This document shows, one piece after another, positions 1 to 6,808 of a stretch of 16,571 bases of DNA; position 1 is the stretch's first letter; every line of letters starts with the position of its first letter. The translations under genes were made by a program, and so were the position numbers. Source of the stretch: Actinomycetota bacterium. Lineage in GTDB: Bacteria > Actinomycetota > Geothermincolia > Fen-727 > Anoxymicrobiaceae. The notes beneath the pieces are model-generated. The model saw only the letters and a program-made list of their open reading frames with translations, was not told the DNA's origin and ran no database searches. The stretch lies in the NCBI GenBank assembly GCA_018894655.1, contig JAHIPE010000151.1:1-16571 (forward strand). Direction: 5' to 3'.

Positions 1-154
1 AACGGGGGGAAGGGATACGTTTATTGTCCCTCGCAGGGGGAACCCACTTATTCCTCCCCCTCGCAGGGGGAGGATCGAGGTGGGGGTCCCCCCAACGGGG
101 GGAAGGGATACGTTTATTGTCCCTCGCAGGGGGAGGATCGAGGTGGGGGTCCCC
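1..154. repeat. GC-rich direct-repeat region downstream of rplQ
   Basis: This gene-free stretch follows the last gene of the cluster. A 40-base segment at 1-40 recurs exactly at 94-133. A second segment of about 34 bases at 58-91 recurs at 121-154, partly overlapping the second copy of the first. The core TCGCA flanked by C-runs and G-runs occurs three times (around 28-38, 53-73 and 121-131), each able to form a short hairpin. CCCCCC-AAC-GGGGGG at 88-102 could form another. The arrangement looks like a dispersed intergenic (REP-type) repeat that was duplicated locally. The left edge is cut by the window, so more copies may follow. No canonical terminator (hairpin followed by a T-run) is visible after rplQ, though these hairpins could end or stabilise the transcript. 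Confidence 0.8.
53..73. repeat. Perfect inverted repeat (hairpin) in the repeat region
   Basis: CCTCCCCC and GGGGGAGG are perfect 8-bp arms around the 5-base loop TCGCA. This is the strongest of the three related hairpins. It lies about 95 bp beyond the rplQ stop codon and would form in the transcript. No T-run follows on the minus strand, so it is better called a REP-like hairpin than an intrinsic terminator. Confidence 0.6.
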
Positions 155-167
155 GTTTGTTTGGCGG

Positions 168-518
168 TTACACAAACTCCAGCAGGACCATCGGGGCGTT
201 GTCGCCCTGCCGGGGCCCCAGCTTGAGAATCCTGGTGTACCCCCCGTCGCGATCGCTGTAGCGGGGCGCCACCTCGTCAAACAACCTGTGGATTGTGTTG
301 CGATCGCCTATAACCTTCAACGCCTCGCGGCGCGAGTGTACATCCCCGGCCTTCCCGTAAGTAATCAACCGGTCAACCACCGGCTGGGCCATCTTGGCGC
401 GGGTCTCGGTGGTGGTGATCCTCCCATGGGTTATCACCTCGCGGGCCAGGTTGGCGAGCATCGCCTTCTGGTGAGACGCGCTGCCCCCAAGTCTCGGACC
501 TTTCTTCGGCTTCGGCAT
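168..518 (-). CDS. rplQ: 50S ribosomal protein L17
   Basis: L17 is a large-subunit protein that binds 23S rRNA near the exit side of the 50S particle. The 116-residue product is the usual bacterial length. It opens with a lysine-rich segment (PKPKKGPRLGG), continues with the family pattern SHQKAMLANLAREVITHGRI and ends with a hydrophobic PMVLLEFV. The start is ATG, 15 bp after the rpoA stop. It is the last gene of the alpha block, its usual place immediately after rpoA. The stop TAA is followed by the repeat-rich gene-free region at the window edge. Identification is secure. Confidence 0.97.
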   Translation of the reverse strand: MPKPKKGPRLGGSASHQKAMLANLAREVITHGRITTTETRAKMAQPVVDRLITYGKAGDVHSRREALKVIGDRNTIHRLFDEVAPRYSDRDGGYTRILKLGPRQGDNAPMVLLEFV

Positions 519-533
519 CAGAGATCACCAACC

Positions 534-1469
534 TTATTCCGGCTGCTTCAGTGGCAGGCCCCTGGCCTCCAACTTCTCCTTGATGAGCTCGACCGTCTTG
601 GCGCCGAGGTTCCTTATACCCATCAACTCCTCCTCGGTATGGCTCACCAGGTCGGCCAGAGTCTCGATCTTCGCCTTCTGCAGGCAGTTGTGGGCCCTCA
701 CGTTGAGTTCCAGGTCGCTGATACTGGTATCAAGTCCCGCCGCGGGGCTGGCCTCTGAGGGCTCGAACACCCCTTCCAGCCCGGCCTCCTGGGCGAGGTT
801 CACCAGGAGGTTGATATGCTCGATGAGAATCCTGGCGCCGATGCTTACCGCCTCGTCCGGCTTAATGCCGCCGTTGGTCCTGACGAAAAGGGTAAGCTTG
901 TCAAAGTCGGTCCGCTGGCCCACGCGGGTGTAATCAACCCGGAACTTGACGTTACTCACCGGGGAGTACACCGAGTCCACCGGGATTACCCCGATGGGGT
1001 CGCCTTCCTTCTCGTTGTCCTCCGCCGTCGCGTAACCTCGCCCGGTCTCCACCACCATCTCCATCTCGAACTTGCACTTCTTGGTAAGAGTAGCGATATG
1101 CTGCTCCGGGTTCAGCACCTCCACGGTGGAAGGCGCCTCGATATTCTTGGCGGTAAGCTCCCCCGCCTTTACACCTTTGAGCTTGATGGTAGCGGGCTCG
1201 TCGTCGTCCAGGCTCAACACCAGCTCCTTGATGTTCAGCAGTATCTCAATAGTGTCCTCACGGACCCCCTCGATCGCCCCGTACTCGTGCTGCACCCCCG
1301 CGATCTTAACCGAGGTCACCGCGGCGCCGGGGATTGAGGAAAGGAGTACCCTCCTCATAGAGTTGCCCAGCGTGTGCCCTAGACCTCTCTCCAGGGGCTC
1401 GATAACGAACACCCCCTCGGTATCGTTCAAATCAAGCACCTTAATCTGTGGCTTCTGGATTCCTAGCAA
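534..1469 (-). CDS. rpoA: DNA-directed RNA polymerase subunit alpha
   Basis: Alpha forms the dimer on which the RNA polymerase core assembles and contacts promoters and activators through its C-terminal domain. The product has 311 residues, close to the usual size. The N-terminal assembly domain is recognisable from RGLGHTLGNSMRRVLL (about residues 28-43). The helix-hairpin-helix C-terminal domain spans about 247-305, with ELNVRAHNCLQKA and GIRNLGAKTVELIKEKL. It ends soon after that domain, without the long acidic tail found on many actinobacterial alphas. The start is TTG, chosen because GGAGGGGGG lies just upstream and the family N-terminus follows. It is 29 bp after rpsD and 15 bp before rplQ, so enzyme and ribosome components share a transcript. 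Confidence 0.97.
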   Translation of the reverse strand: MLGIQKPQIKVLDLNDTEGVFVIEPLERGLGHTLGNSMRRVLLSSIPGAAVTSVKIAGVQHEYGAIEGVREDTIEILLNIKELVLSLDDDEPATIKLKGVKAGELTAKNIEAPSTVEVLNPEQHIATLTKKCKFEMEMVVETGRGYATAEDNEKEGDPIGVIPVDSVYSPVSNVKFRVDYTRVGQRTDFDKLTLFVRTNGGIKPDEAVSIGARILIEHINLLVNLAQEAGLEGVFEPSEASPAAGLDTSISDLELNVRAHNCLQKAKIETLADLVSHTEEELMGIRNLGAKTVELIKEKLEARGLPLKQPE

Positions 1470-1498
1470 CAGACCCCCCTCCGCAAAGTCGGTAGGCT

Positions 1499-2122
1499 CT
1501 ACCGCGAGTAGAGCTCCACTATCATCTCGTCCCGGATCTCGACATCCGGATTATAACCCCCCGGGCTCTCGACCACCGTTGCGGCCATCTTCTTCCGGTC
1601 CACCTGCAGCCAGGGGACCTGCTCGCGCTGAGGGCCCTGGGCCGCCTCCTTGAACACCCCGAGTTCCCTGCTTCTGGAAGCGATGCCGATAACGTCGCCC
1701 TCCTTCACCTGGCAGGATGGGATGTCCACTTTTTTCTCGTTCACCATCACGTGCCCGTGGGAAACCAGTTGCCGTGCCTGTTTCCGGCTCGCCGCCAGGC
1801 CCGCCCTGTAGAGCGTGTTGTCCAGGCGGCTCTCCAGCAACCGCAGCAGGTTCTCACCGGTGATCCCCTTCTCCTGCAACGCCCGCTGGTAGTAGGTGCG
1901 GAACTGCCGTTCCATCACCCCGTAGACACGACGCGCCTTCTGCTTCTCCCTTATCTGTATCAGGTAATCGGACTCTCTTACCCTTCTCCGGCCGTGCTCA
2001 CCGGGCGGGTAACCGCGCCGCTCCATCGAGCAACGGTCCGTGTCACATCGCTCGCCCTTGAGGTAAAGCTTGGTCCTCTCCCTGCGGCACTGCTTGCAAA
2101 CCGATCCAGTGTATCTGCCCAA
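1499..2122 (-). CDS. rpsD: 30S ribosomal protein S4, zinc-binding form
   Basis: S4 is a primary 16S rRNA binder that nucleates assembly of the 30S body; in E. coli it also represses translation of its own operon. The 207-residue product carries an N-terminal C9-x2-C12-x13-C26-x4-C31 cluster, the zinc-binding (C+) form, followed by YPPGEHGRRR. The S4 RNA-binding domain spans about 97-160 (SRLDNTLYRAGLAASRKQARQLVSHGHV). The start is TTG, supported by AAGGAGA nine bases upstream, and translation begins 3 bp after the rpsK stop. Many actinobacterial S4 proteins have lost the four cysteines, so their presence here is informative about lineage or ancestral state. Confidence 0.97.
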   Translation of the reverse strand: MGRYTGSVCKQCRRERTKLYLKGERCDTDRCSMERRGYPPGEHGRRRVRESDYLIQIREKQKARRVYGVMERQFRTYYQRALQEKGITGENLLRLLESRLDNTLYRAGLAASRKQARQLVSHGHVMVNEKKVDIPSCQVKEGDVIGIASRSRELGVFKEAAQGPQREQVPWLQVDRKKMAATVVESPGGYNPDVEIRDEMIVELYSR

Positions 2123-2125
2123 GCC

Positions 2126-2527
2126 CTACACTCTCCTTTTCTTCTTCTGTCGGCACCCGTTGTGGGGGGCCGGCGTAACGTCCTTTATCGAACCCACCTC
2201 GAGCCCCCTGGCCTGCAGGGTCCGGATCGCCGTCTCTCTCCCGGAGCCGGGGCCCTTGACCCTTACTTCGACCTTGCGCATCCCGTGTTCCTGGGCGCGT
2301 TTAGCCGCTGCCTCGGCGGCCTGTTGCGCCGCAAACGGGGTGCTCTTGCGGGAGCCCTTGAAACCGATTGACCCCGCACTCGACCATGCTATGGTGTTCC
2401 CCTCCAGGTCTGTGATGGTTATGATGGTGTTGTTGAACGTAGCCCTTATATGCGCTATCCCCTGAGGCACGTTCCTTTTGACCTTCTTCCGCCCTCTCGG
2501 CCGGCTTTTCCCTGGTTTAGGCAACAT
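2126..2527 (-). CDS. rpsK: 30S ribosomal protein S11
   Basis: S11 sits on the 30S platform beside the mRNA exit region. The 133-residue product matches the family in length and motifs: a basic N-terminus (RPRGRKKVKRNVPQGIAHI), FNNTIITITDLEGN, SSAGSIGFKGSRKSTPFAAQ, and the C-terminal VKGPGSGRETAIR and DVTPAPHNGCR. The start is ATG, preceded by a purine-rich GAAAGGGGTGG. Upstream spacing is abnormal: 186 bp separate it from the rpsM stop because a short inverted-repeat element sits in between, ending 18 bp before this start and leaving the ribosome-binding site intact. rpsD follows after 3 bp. Confidence 0.97.
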   Translation of the reverse strand: MLPKPGKSRPRGRKKVKRNVPQGIAHIRATFNNTIITITDLEGNTIAWSSAGSIGFKGSRKSTPFAAQQAAEAAAKRAQEHGMRKVEVRVKGPGSGRETAIRTLQARGLEVGSIKDVTPAPHNGCRQKKKRRV

Positions 2528-2545
2528 CCACCCCTTTCTCGCATC

Positions 2546-2712
2546 TAGTGTTCCGTCTCATAAATGCAATGGCATTCGAGTGCCGCTGCATCCGCTCCCG
2601 CTACGTTCCGCTCCCTGCGCCGTACTCAGTGAGTACGCCTCAGTCGCGCGCCTTGCTGGCGCGGCGCATCGACGCTCTCGGTGCTTCACCGCATTTATGA
2701 GACGGAACACTA
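2546..2712. mobile_element. MITE-like inverted-repeat element between rpsM and rpsK
   Basis: A 20-bp sequence GTGTTCCGTCTCATAAATGC at 2548-2567 is matched perfectly by its reverse complement at 2691-2710. Each end is bounded by TA (2546-2547 and 2711-2712). The 163-bp interior-plus-ends is too short to encode a transposase and shows no convincing ORF of its own. Perfect terminal inverted repeats, TA at both borders and small size are the signature of a miniature inverted-repeat transposable element. TA target duplication is typical of IS630/Tc1-mariner transposases, so mobilisation in trans by such an enzyme is an inference. It sits 1 bp after the rpsM stop and 18 bp before the rpsK start, and should be transcribed with the operon. 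Confidence 0.8.
2621..2637. repeat. Palindrome inside the MITE-like element
   Basis: CGTACTCA and TGAGTACG are perfect 8-bp arms around a single central G, near the middle of the inserted element. A second short stem, CGCGCC-TTGCT-GGCGCG, lies at 2647-2663. Together with the terminal repeats, the transcript of this spacer should fold into one long structure with an internally paired core. Confidence 0.6.
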
Positions 2713-2713
2713 C

Positions 2714-3097
2714 CTACTGCGCCTGCCTCTTTTTCTTCTTGATCCCGACCTGTGGCCGGGGGCCTTTCCGTGTACGTGCGTTTGTATGCGTCCTCTGGCC
2801 CCTCACCGGGAGGCCCCGGCGATGCCTCAGGCCCCGGTAACAGCCGATCTCCATCAGCCGCTTGATGTTCTGCGAACGTTCCCTGTGCAGGTCTCCCTCG
2901 ATCTGGTAGTTGCGGTCAATGAACTCCCTGAGCCTTACGATCTCCTCGTCGGTGAGGTCCCGTACCTTGGTCTCGGGGGTAATCCCCGCGCCTTCGCAGG
3001 TCTTCCGGGCGCGAGACAGGCCGATGCCGTATATATAAGTCAGGGCTATGTCTACATGCTTCTCCCTGGGGAGATCAACGCCAGCGATTCTTGCCAA
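2714..3097 (-). CDS. rpsM: 30S ribosomal protein S13
   Basis: S13 lies in the 30S head, forms intersubunit bridges and contacts the P-site tRNA through its basic tail. The 127-residue product has the expected N-terminus ARIAGVDLPREKHVDIALTYIYGIG, the helix-turn region around ITPETKVRDLTDEEI, and the terminal RGLPVRGQRTHTNARTRKG followed by a lysine-rich end. The start is TTG, supported by AAAGGA upstream and by the family N-terminus. It lies 15 bp after rpmJ. Its TAG stop is one base from the inserted inverted-repeat element, so the coding region was left complete. Confidence 0.97.
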   Translation of the reverse strand: MARIAGVDLPREKHVDIALTYIYGIGLSRARKTCEGAGITPETKVRDLTDEEIVRLREFIDRNYQIEGDLHRERSQNIKRLMEIGCYRGLRHRRGLPVRGQRTHTNARTRKGPRPQVGIKKKKRQAQ

Positions 3098-3112
3098 GCC
3101 GGTTCCTTTCGT

Positions 3113-3229
3113 CTATTTGCCCTGCCGCTGCTTGTGGCGGGGGTTACTGCAGATAACCATGACCCTGCCGTTCCTGCGGATCAACTTGCACTTGTCACAC
3201 ATTCTCTTTACCGACGGTCTAACTTTCAT
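3113..3229 (-). CDS. rpmJ: 50S ribosomal protein L36, zinc-binding form
   Basis: L36 is a tiny zinc-ribbon protein of the 50S subunit that binds 23S rRNA. The 38-residue product starts MKVRPSVKRMCDKC and carries C11, C14, C27 and H32, the complete zinc-ligand set of the C+ type. The reading frame stays open further upstream, but the ATG used here gives exactly the family length and follows a GGGGGAA ribosome-binding sequence. It lies between infA (28 bp) and rpsM (15 bp), the standard order. Confidence 0.97.
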   Translation of the reverse strand: MKVRPSVKRMCDKCKLIRRNGRVMVICSNPRHKQRQGK

Positions 3230-3257
3230 CTCTGTTCCCCCGAACCGATCCAGCCCG

Positions 3258-3479
3258 CTACTTGTACCGGTAGGTGATCCTCCCCCTCGACAGGTCGTAA
3301 GGAGAAAGCTCAACCGTTACGTTGTCGCCGGGAAGAATTCGAATGTAGTGCATCCGCATCTTTCCCGATATGTGCGCCAGCACCTTGTGCCCATTGTCCA
3401 ACTCCACTCTGAACATGGCGTTGGGCAACGGTTCCAATACGGTTCCCTCTACCTCTATGGCTTCCTCTTTTGCTGACAA
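3258..3479 (-). CDS. infA: Translation initiation factor IF-1
   Basis: IF-1 occupies the A site of the 30S subunit during initiation and helps IF-2 and IF-3 select initiator tRNA. The product is a single OB-fold of 73 residues: SAKEEAIEVEGTV at the start, then LPNAMFRVELDNGHKVLAHISGKMRMH and LSPYDLSRGRITYRYK. A longer in-frame reading begins 10 codons upstream, but it would add non-conserved residues and read through the Shine-Dalgarno. The TTG start at 3477-3479 gives the canonical length and has AAAGGAGG 11 bp upstream. The 61-bp gap before it holds a candidate promoter, so infA may begin its own transcript. Confidence 0.95.
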   Translation of the reverse strand: MSAKEEAIEVEGTVLEPLPNAMFRVELDNGHKVLAHISGKMRMHYIRILPGDNVTVELSPYDLSRGRITYRYK

Positions 3480-3490
3480 GCCTCCGTGTT

Positions 3491-3498
3491 CCTCCTTT
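3491..3498 (-). promoter_or_regulatory. Ribosome-binding site deciding the infA start
   Basis: AAAGGAGG on the minus strand lies 11 bases before the TTG at 3477-3479, with a second GGAGG almost touching that TTG. It falls inside the longer reading that would begin at 3509, which argues against that upstream start. Confidence 0.65.
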
Positions 3499-3515
3499 AT
3501 GGCACACAAATTAGC

Positions 3516-3544
3516 ATGTTACCCCAGGCGCCCTTTTTTTTCAA
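3516..3544 (-). promoter_or_regulatory. Candidate sigma-70-type promoter for infA
   Basis: On the minus strand, TTGAAA (3539-3544) and TAACAT (3516-3521) are separated by exactly 17 bases. The -35 box matches the TTGACA consensus at five of six positions and the -10 fits the relaxed TAnnnT form. It overlaps the map stop codon and includes an A8 tract, then precedes the infA ribosome-binding site. A separate infA promoter would let IF-1, L36 and the alpha block be made apart from secY-adk-map. This is a pattern match only. Confidence 0.4.
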
Positions 3545-4326
3545 AGCCCCCCCTCCCCCCCACTTGCGGTCAGGACGTCCGGGCCGCCCTCGGTAATCGC
3601 GATAGTGTGCTCGAAGTGGGCGGAGAGGCTCCCGTCCTTGGTACACACCCGCCAGTAGTCGGGCGAAGCGTCGACCTCCCAGGTTCCCATGTTCACCATC
3701 GGCTCAATCGCCAGTACCATCCCCGGCTTCAACACCGGCCCCTTACCCGGCTCGCCGTAGTTGGAAATCGGCGGGTCCTCGTGCATACTGGTCCCGATGC
3801 CGTGGCCGACGAACCTCCTGACAACCGAGTACCCCTCGGACTCGGCCACCTCCTGAACCGCGTGGGACACGTCGGAAAGGTGGTTACCCGGCCTGCACAT
3901 CCCTATCGCCGCCTCCAGGGCACGCCTGGTTACGTCGGCAAGGAACCGCGCCTCGATGCTTCCGTCCCCCACAACGATGGTTATCGCCGCGTCCCCGAAG
4001 TATCCATCGAGCTCTACACCGGTGTCCACGCTTAACAGGTCCCCTTCCTCGAGTGGCCGCCCGTCGGGAATGCCGTGGACGACCTCGGAGTTCACCGAAG
4101 TACACAGCGTGGCGGGGAAAGGGCCGCTCTTGATGAACTCCGGCTGGTACCCCTTAAACGCCGGGACCCCGCCCCCTTCCCTCATCATTCTCTCCGCCCG
4201 CTCATCCAGTTCCTTTGTCGTAACCCCGACTGCGGCGGTGTCGGCCACCATCTCCAGGACGTCAGCCACCAGCCGCCCCGCCAGACGCATCTTCTCGATC
4301 TCCCGGGGTGACTTCAAGATGATCAT
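3541..4326 (-). CDS. map: Methionine aminopeptidase, type I
   Basis: This cytosolic metalloenzyme removes the initiator methionine from nascent proteins with small second residues. The 261-residue pita-bread-fold protein has all five metal ligands: D101 in SVDTGV, D112 in GYFGDAA, H175 in VGHGIG, E208 in LAIEPM and E239 in HFEHT. H84 in VVHGIPD is the conserved substrate-site histidine. Lack of an insertion or N-terminal zinc finger makes it type I. The ATG start overlaps the adk stop by 4 bp (ATGA). The C-terminus is glycine-rich and unconserved. The secY-adk-map order ties export, nucleotide balance and N-terminal processing to ribosome synthesis. Confidence 0.97.
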   Translation of the reverse strand: MIILKSPREIEKMRLAGRLVADVLEMVADTAAVGVTTKELDERAERMMREGGGVPAFKGYQPEFIKSGPFPATLCTSVNSEVVHGIPDGRPLEEGDLLSVDTGVELDGYFGDAAITIVVGDGSIEARFLADVTRRALEAAIGMCRPGNHLSDVSHAVQEVAESEGYSVVRRFVGHGIGTSMHEDPPISNYGEPGKGPVLKPGMVLAIEPMVNMGTWEVDASPDYWRVCTKDGSLSAHFEHTIAITEGGPDVLTASGGEGGL

Positions 4327-4988
4327 CTGCCCTCTCGCTCCGTTGCCGCATCGATCGCGCCCGATATCTCGGTGAAGACCTCGTCCGGGCTCCCCGACCC
4401 GTCCACCGAGACCAGCCTCCCCAAAGGCCGGTAGTACTCTATCAACGGCTCGGTGCTGCTCTTGTAGACGTCCAACCGGCTGCGCACTATCCCCTCGTTG
4501 TCATCGTCGCGCTGGTAGAGTTCGCCACCGCAGGCGTCACAGGCCCCCTCGCGAGAGGGGACGTTGAAACTCACGTGGTAGTTGGCTCCGCAACCCCCGC
4601 ACACCCGCCTCCCGGTAAGCCGCCGAACCAGCTCCTCGGGCTCTACCGCGATACTGATTATGACGTCGATCTCGCCGCCGCGCGAAGCCAGGTACCGGTC
4701 CAGGGCCTCGGCCTGGTGAGTGTTGCGGGGGAACCCGTCCAGTATGAACCCGCCCCGGCAGTCAGCATCGCCGAGCCTCCCGGTTACGATGCCTTCCACT
4801 ATCTCGTCCGGCACCAACTTCCCGGTGTCCATGAACCGCTTCGCCTCCAGGCCCAGTGGGGTCCCCTCAGCCAGGGCGGCCCTGAAGATATCCCCGGTTG
4901 CGACCCGGGGTAGGCCGTGCCGGTCAGACATCCTTTCCGCCTGGGTTCCCTTCCCGGCCCCGGGGGGGCCGAGGAGCACGATATTCAT
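4323..4988 (-). CDS. adk: Adenylate kinase, zinc-binding LID form
   Basis: The enzyme interconverts ATP + AMP and 2 ADP in the cytosol. The 221-residue product has the P-loop GPPGAGKGT (residues 7-15), the AMP-site segment TGDIFR, FILDGFPR (about 81-88), and a long-form LID domain with C130, C133, C150 and C153, a four-cysteine zinc site typical of Gram-positive and thermophile enzymes. DVYKSSTEPLIEYY follows in the usual place. The ATG start lies 9 bp after secY. The stop overlaps the map start by 4 bp, suggesting translational coupling. Confidence 0.97.
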   Translation of the reverse strand: MNIVLLGPPGAGKGTQAERMSDRHGLPRVATGDIFRAALAEGTPLGLEAKRFMDTGKLVPDEIVEGIVTGRLGDADCRGGFILDGFPRNTHQAEALDRYLASRGGEIDVIISIAVEPEELVRRLTGRRVCGGCGANYHVSFNVPSREGACDACGGELYQRDDDNEGIVRSRLDVYKSSTEPLIEYYRPLGRLVSVDGSGSPDEVFTEISGAIDAATEREGR

Positions 4989-4997
4989 CCGGTCTCC

Positions 4998-6266
4998 TCA
5001 CTTGCTCAAGAATCCCTCGTAGTGCCTCATCTGCATCTGCGACTCTATCTGCCTCATGGTCTCCAACGCGACGCCGACGATAATCAGGATGGCGGCGCCG
5101 CCGATCGGCACCTGCGCGGTGCCGAACTGCACGAACAGGATCGCCGGTATAAGCGCGATGATAGCCAGGTATATAGAGCCCGGCAGGTTTATACGGTTAA
5201 CCACCTTGGCTATGTAGTTGGTGGTAGGCATGCCCGGCCTGATACCCGGTATGAACCCCCCGTACTTCTTCAGGTTGTCCGCCAGCTCGAACGGGTCGAA
5301 GATTATCGCGGTATAGAAGTAGGCGAAGAATATGATAAGGCCGGTGTAGACCACAAAGTACAGTATCGACCCCTGGGTGAACCTGCTGGCGAAGCCCTCC
5401 AGCGAGGGGAAGAAGTTCGCCAGTATCATCGGGAAGAAAATGACCGAAGCGGCGAATATTATGGGGATGACCCCGGAGGTGTTCACCTTCACCGGGATGT
5501 ACGTGCTGGCCCCCGCGTACATCTTGCGGCCCCTGACCTGCTTGGCGTACTGCACCGGAATCCTTCTTTCGCCCTGCTCGATGTACACAACCCCAGCGAT
5601 TATAGCCAGGCCGACCACCGCCAGACCCACCACCCAGATTGGATTCTGGTTATACGCGGCCTTTGCCAGATTGGCCCCCTCGGTGGGCATCGTGGCAATG
5701 ATGCTCACGAATATCAGGATTGACATCCCGTTCCCAACCCCCCGCTCGGTGATGAGCTCTCCCAACCACATCAGGAGGGCCATACCGGCGACCAGGGTCA
5801 TCACCACCAGGCCCCCGGACCACACGGTCAGATCCGGGAAAATGTTTAGTTCCTTGTTGGCGGTGAACGATATCAGGAGACCGGTCGATTCCATCAGGGC
5901 CAGCGCCAGGGTCATGTAACGCGACACCTGGGTGATCTTGCGACGGCCCTCCTCCCCCTGCTCGTGCCACTCCTTTATCTTGGGAATGACCGCCGAGAGC
6001 AGTTCCATGATGATCGTCGCGGTGATGTAAGGCATTATCCCCAGCCCGAAGACCGCCATCCTCGAAAGCCCCCCGCCGGTGAATATATTGAGGAACTTGA
6101 GCATCCCGCTGCCCGTCATCTGCTGCCCCAGGGCACTCAGGTTGACCCCCGGCGAGGGGATAAAGCAGCCGACACGGTAGATCGCCAGAATCAGGCAGGT
6201 GAAGAGTATTTTGTTCCTCAGGTCCGGAATCTTGAACGCGTCGCGAAACCCGGAGAGAATCCGCAC
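4998..6266 (-). CDS. secY: Preprotein translocase channel subunit SecY
   Basis: SecY is the membrane channel of the general secretion pathway, working with SecE/SecG, SecA and the ribosome. The 422-residue product shows the expected ten hydrophobic segments, at roughly 19-36, 66-90, 115-135, 151-169, 176-195, 210-230, 265-287, 301-323, 363-381 and 386-402. Family marks include DAFKIPDLRNKILFT at the N-terminus, the cytoplasmic loop QGERRIPVQYAKQ (about 231-243) and FYTAIIFDPFELADNLKKYGGFIPGIRPG. The start is GTG with only a weak GGGG upstream, 24 bp after rplO; the nearby ATG is in another frame. adk follows after 9 bp. Confidence 0.97.
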   Translation of the reverse strand: MRILSGFRDAFKIPDLRNKILFTCLILAIYRVGCFIPSPGVNLSALGQQMTGSGMLKFLNIFTGGGLSRMAVFGLGIMPYITATIIMELLSAVIPKIKEWHEQGEEGRRKITQVSRYMTLALALMESTGLLISFTANKELNIFPDLTVWSGGLVVMTLVAGMALLMWLGELITERGVGNGMSILIFVSIIATMPTEGANLAKAAYNQNPIWVVGLAVVGLAIIAGVVYIEQGERRIPVQYAKQVRGRKMYAGASTYIPVKVNTSGVIPIIFAASVIFFPMILANFFPSLEGFASRFTQGSILYFVVYTGLIIFFAYFYTAIIFDPFELADNLKKYGGFIPGIRPGMPTTNYIAKVVNRINLPGSIYLAIIALIPAILFVQFGTAQVPIGGAAILIIVGVALETMRQIESQMQMRHYEGFLSK

Positions 6267-6290
6267 TATTGCCCCGTTCCATAGATACGG

Positions 6291-6761
6291 TTACGCACCG
6301 AGAATCACCTCTGCCTTCCCGCCGACGGCCTCTATCTTCTCGCGCGCGCTCCGGGTGAACGCATGCGCCTTAACGGTAAGGCTGGTGGAAAGCTCTCCGC
6401 CCCCGAGTATCTTTACTCCGCCGCGCTCCTTCTTGACCAGGCCCGCTCCCGCCAGGGCGGCGGGGTCAACTACGTCGTCAGCGGTGAATCGCTCCAACTG
6501 GTACACGTTCACCAGCGCGTAGACGGTGCGCTTCCTCGGGGTGAACCCCCCTAGCTTGGGGATCCGTCGCACCAGGGGCATCTGCCCACCCTCGAAGCCC
6601 GGCTTCCTTTTCGACCCCGATCGAGCGTTCTGTCCCTTGTGCCCGCGGCCGGCAGTACCGCCTCCGCCGGCGCCGGGTCCCCTGCCCACCCGCTTTCGCG
6701 CCTTCCGCGAGTCCGGGGCGGGCTTCAGGTTGTGCAACCTGATCTCCTCTTTGCTCTCCAT
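6291..6761 (-). CDS. rplO: 50S ribosomal protein L15
   Basis: L15 is a late-assembly 50S protein with a long rRNA-penetrating N-terminal extension. The 156-residue product starts MESKEEIRLHNLKPAPDSRKARKRVGRG, then has the glycine-rich GAGGGGTAGRGHKGQNARSG, FEGGQMPLVRRIPKLGGF and a globular C-terminal half. It is a few residues longer than usual at the N-terminus. The ATG follows AGGAAGA. It is separated from rpmD by 66 bp, the longest gap inside the spc block, which holds a palindrome. secY follows after 24 bp in the standard arrangement. Confidence 0.97.
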   Translation of the reverse strand: MESKEEIRLHNLKPAPDSRKARKRVGRGPGAGGGGTAGRGHKGQNARSGSKRKPGFEGGQMPLVRRIPKLGGFTPRKRTVYALVNVYQLERFTADDVVDPAALAGAGLVKKERGGVKILGGGELSTSLTVKAHAFTRSAREKIEAVGGKAEVILGA

Positions 6762-6808
6762 GTACGTTCTTCCTGTCCCCTAGTGTTCTTGCTCTGCTTA
6801 CTCCAGGA

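Noticed and set aside
1..154. Possible CRISPR array
   Set aside because: Only two copies, unequal spacing (93 and 63 bp for the two segments) and no regular unique spacers; dispersed REP-like repeats fit better.
24..758. Plus-strand open frame of 244 codons with repeated LAGGGSRWGSP
   Set aside because: The repeated peptide comes only from the DNA repeats at 1-154; the remainder is antisense to rplQ and rpoA.
2478..2840. Plus-strand open frame of 120 codons spanning the inserted element
   Set aside because: It runs antisense through rpsK and rpsM and only crosses the element; no transposase motif is visible, so the element is taken as non-coding.
3310..3507. Second minus-strand frame overlapping infA
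   Set aside because: It is a shadow frame of infA with no conserved sequence.
3522..3541. Plus-strand GGCGCC followed by T8, resembling an intrinsic terminator
   Set aside because: The stem is too short, and no plus-strand gene precedes it; the A8 on the minus strand is better read as part of a promoter spacer.
5650..6282. Minus-strand 210-codon frame beginning with ATG just upstream of secY
   Set aside because: It is a shifted frame of secY with Arg/Gly/His-rich, non-membrane content; SecY's ten hydrophobic segments are in the annotated frame.
6781..6790. TAGTGTTC as a solitary end of the MITE-like element
   Set aside because: Only eight bases agree and no partner end is nearby; kept only as a weak hint in the rpmD finding, not annotated.
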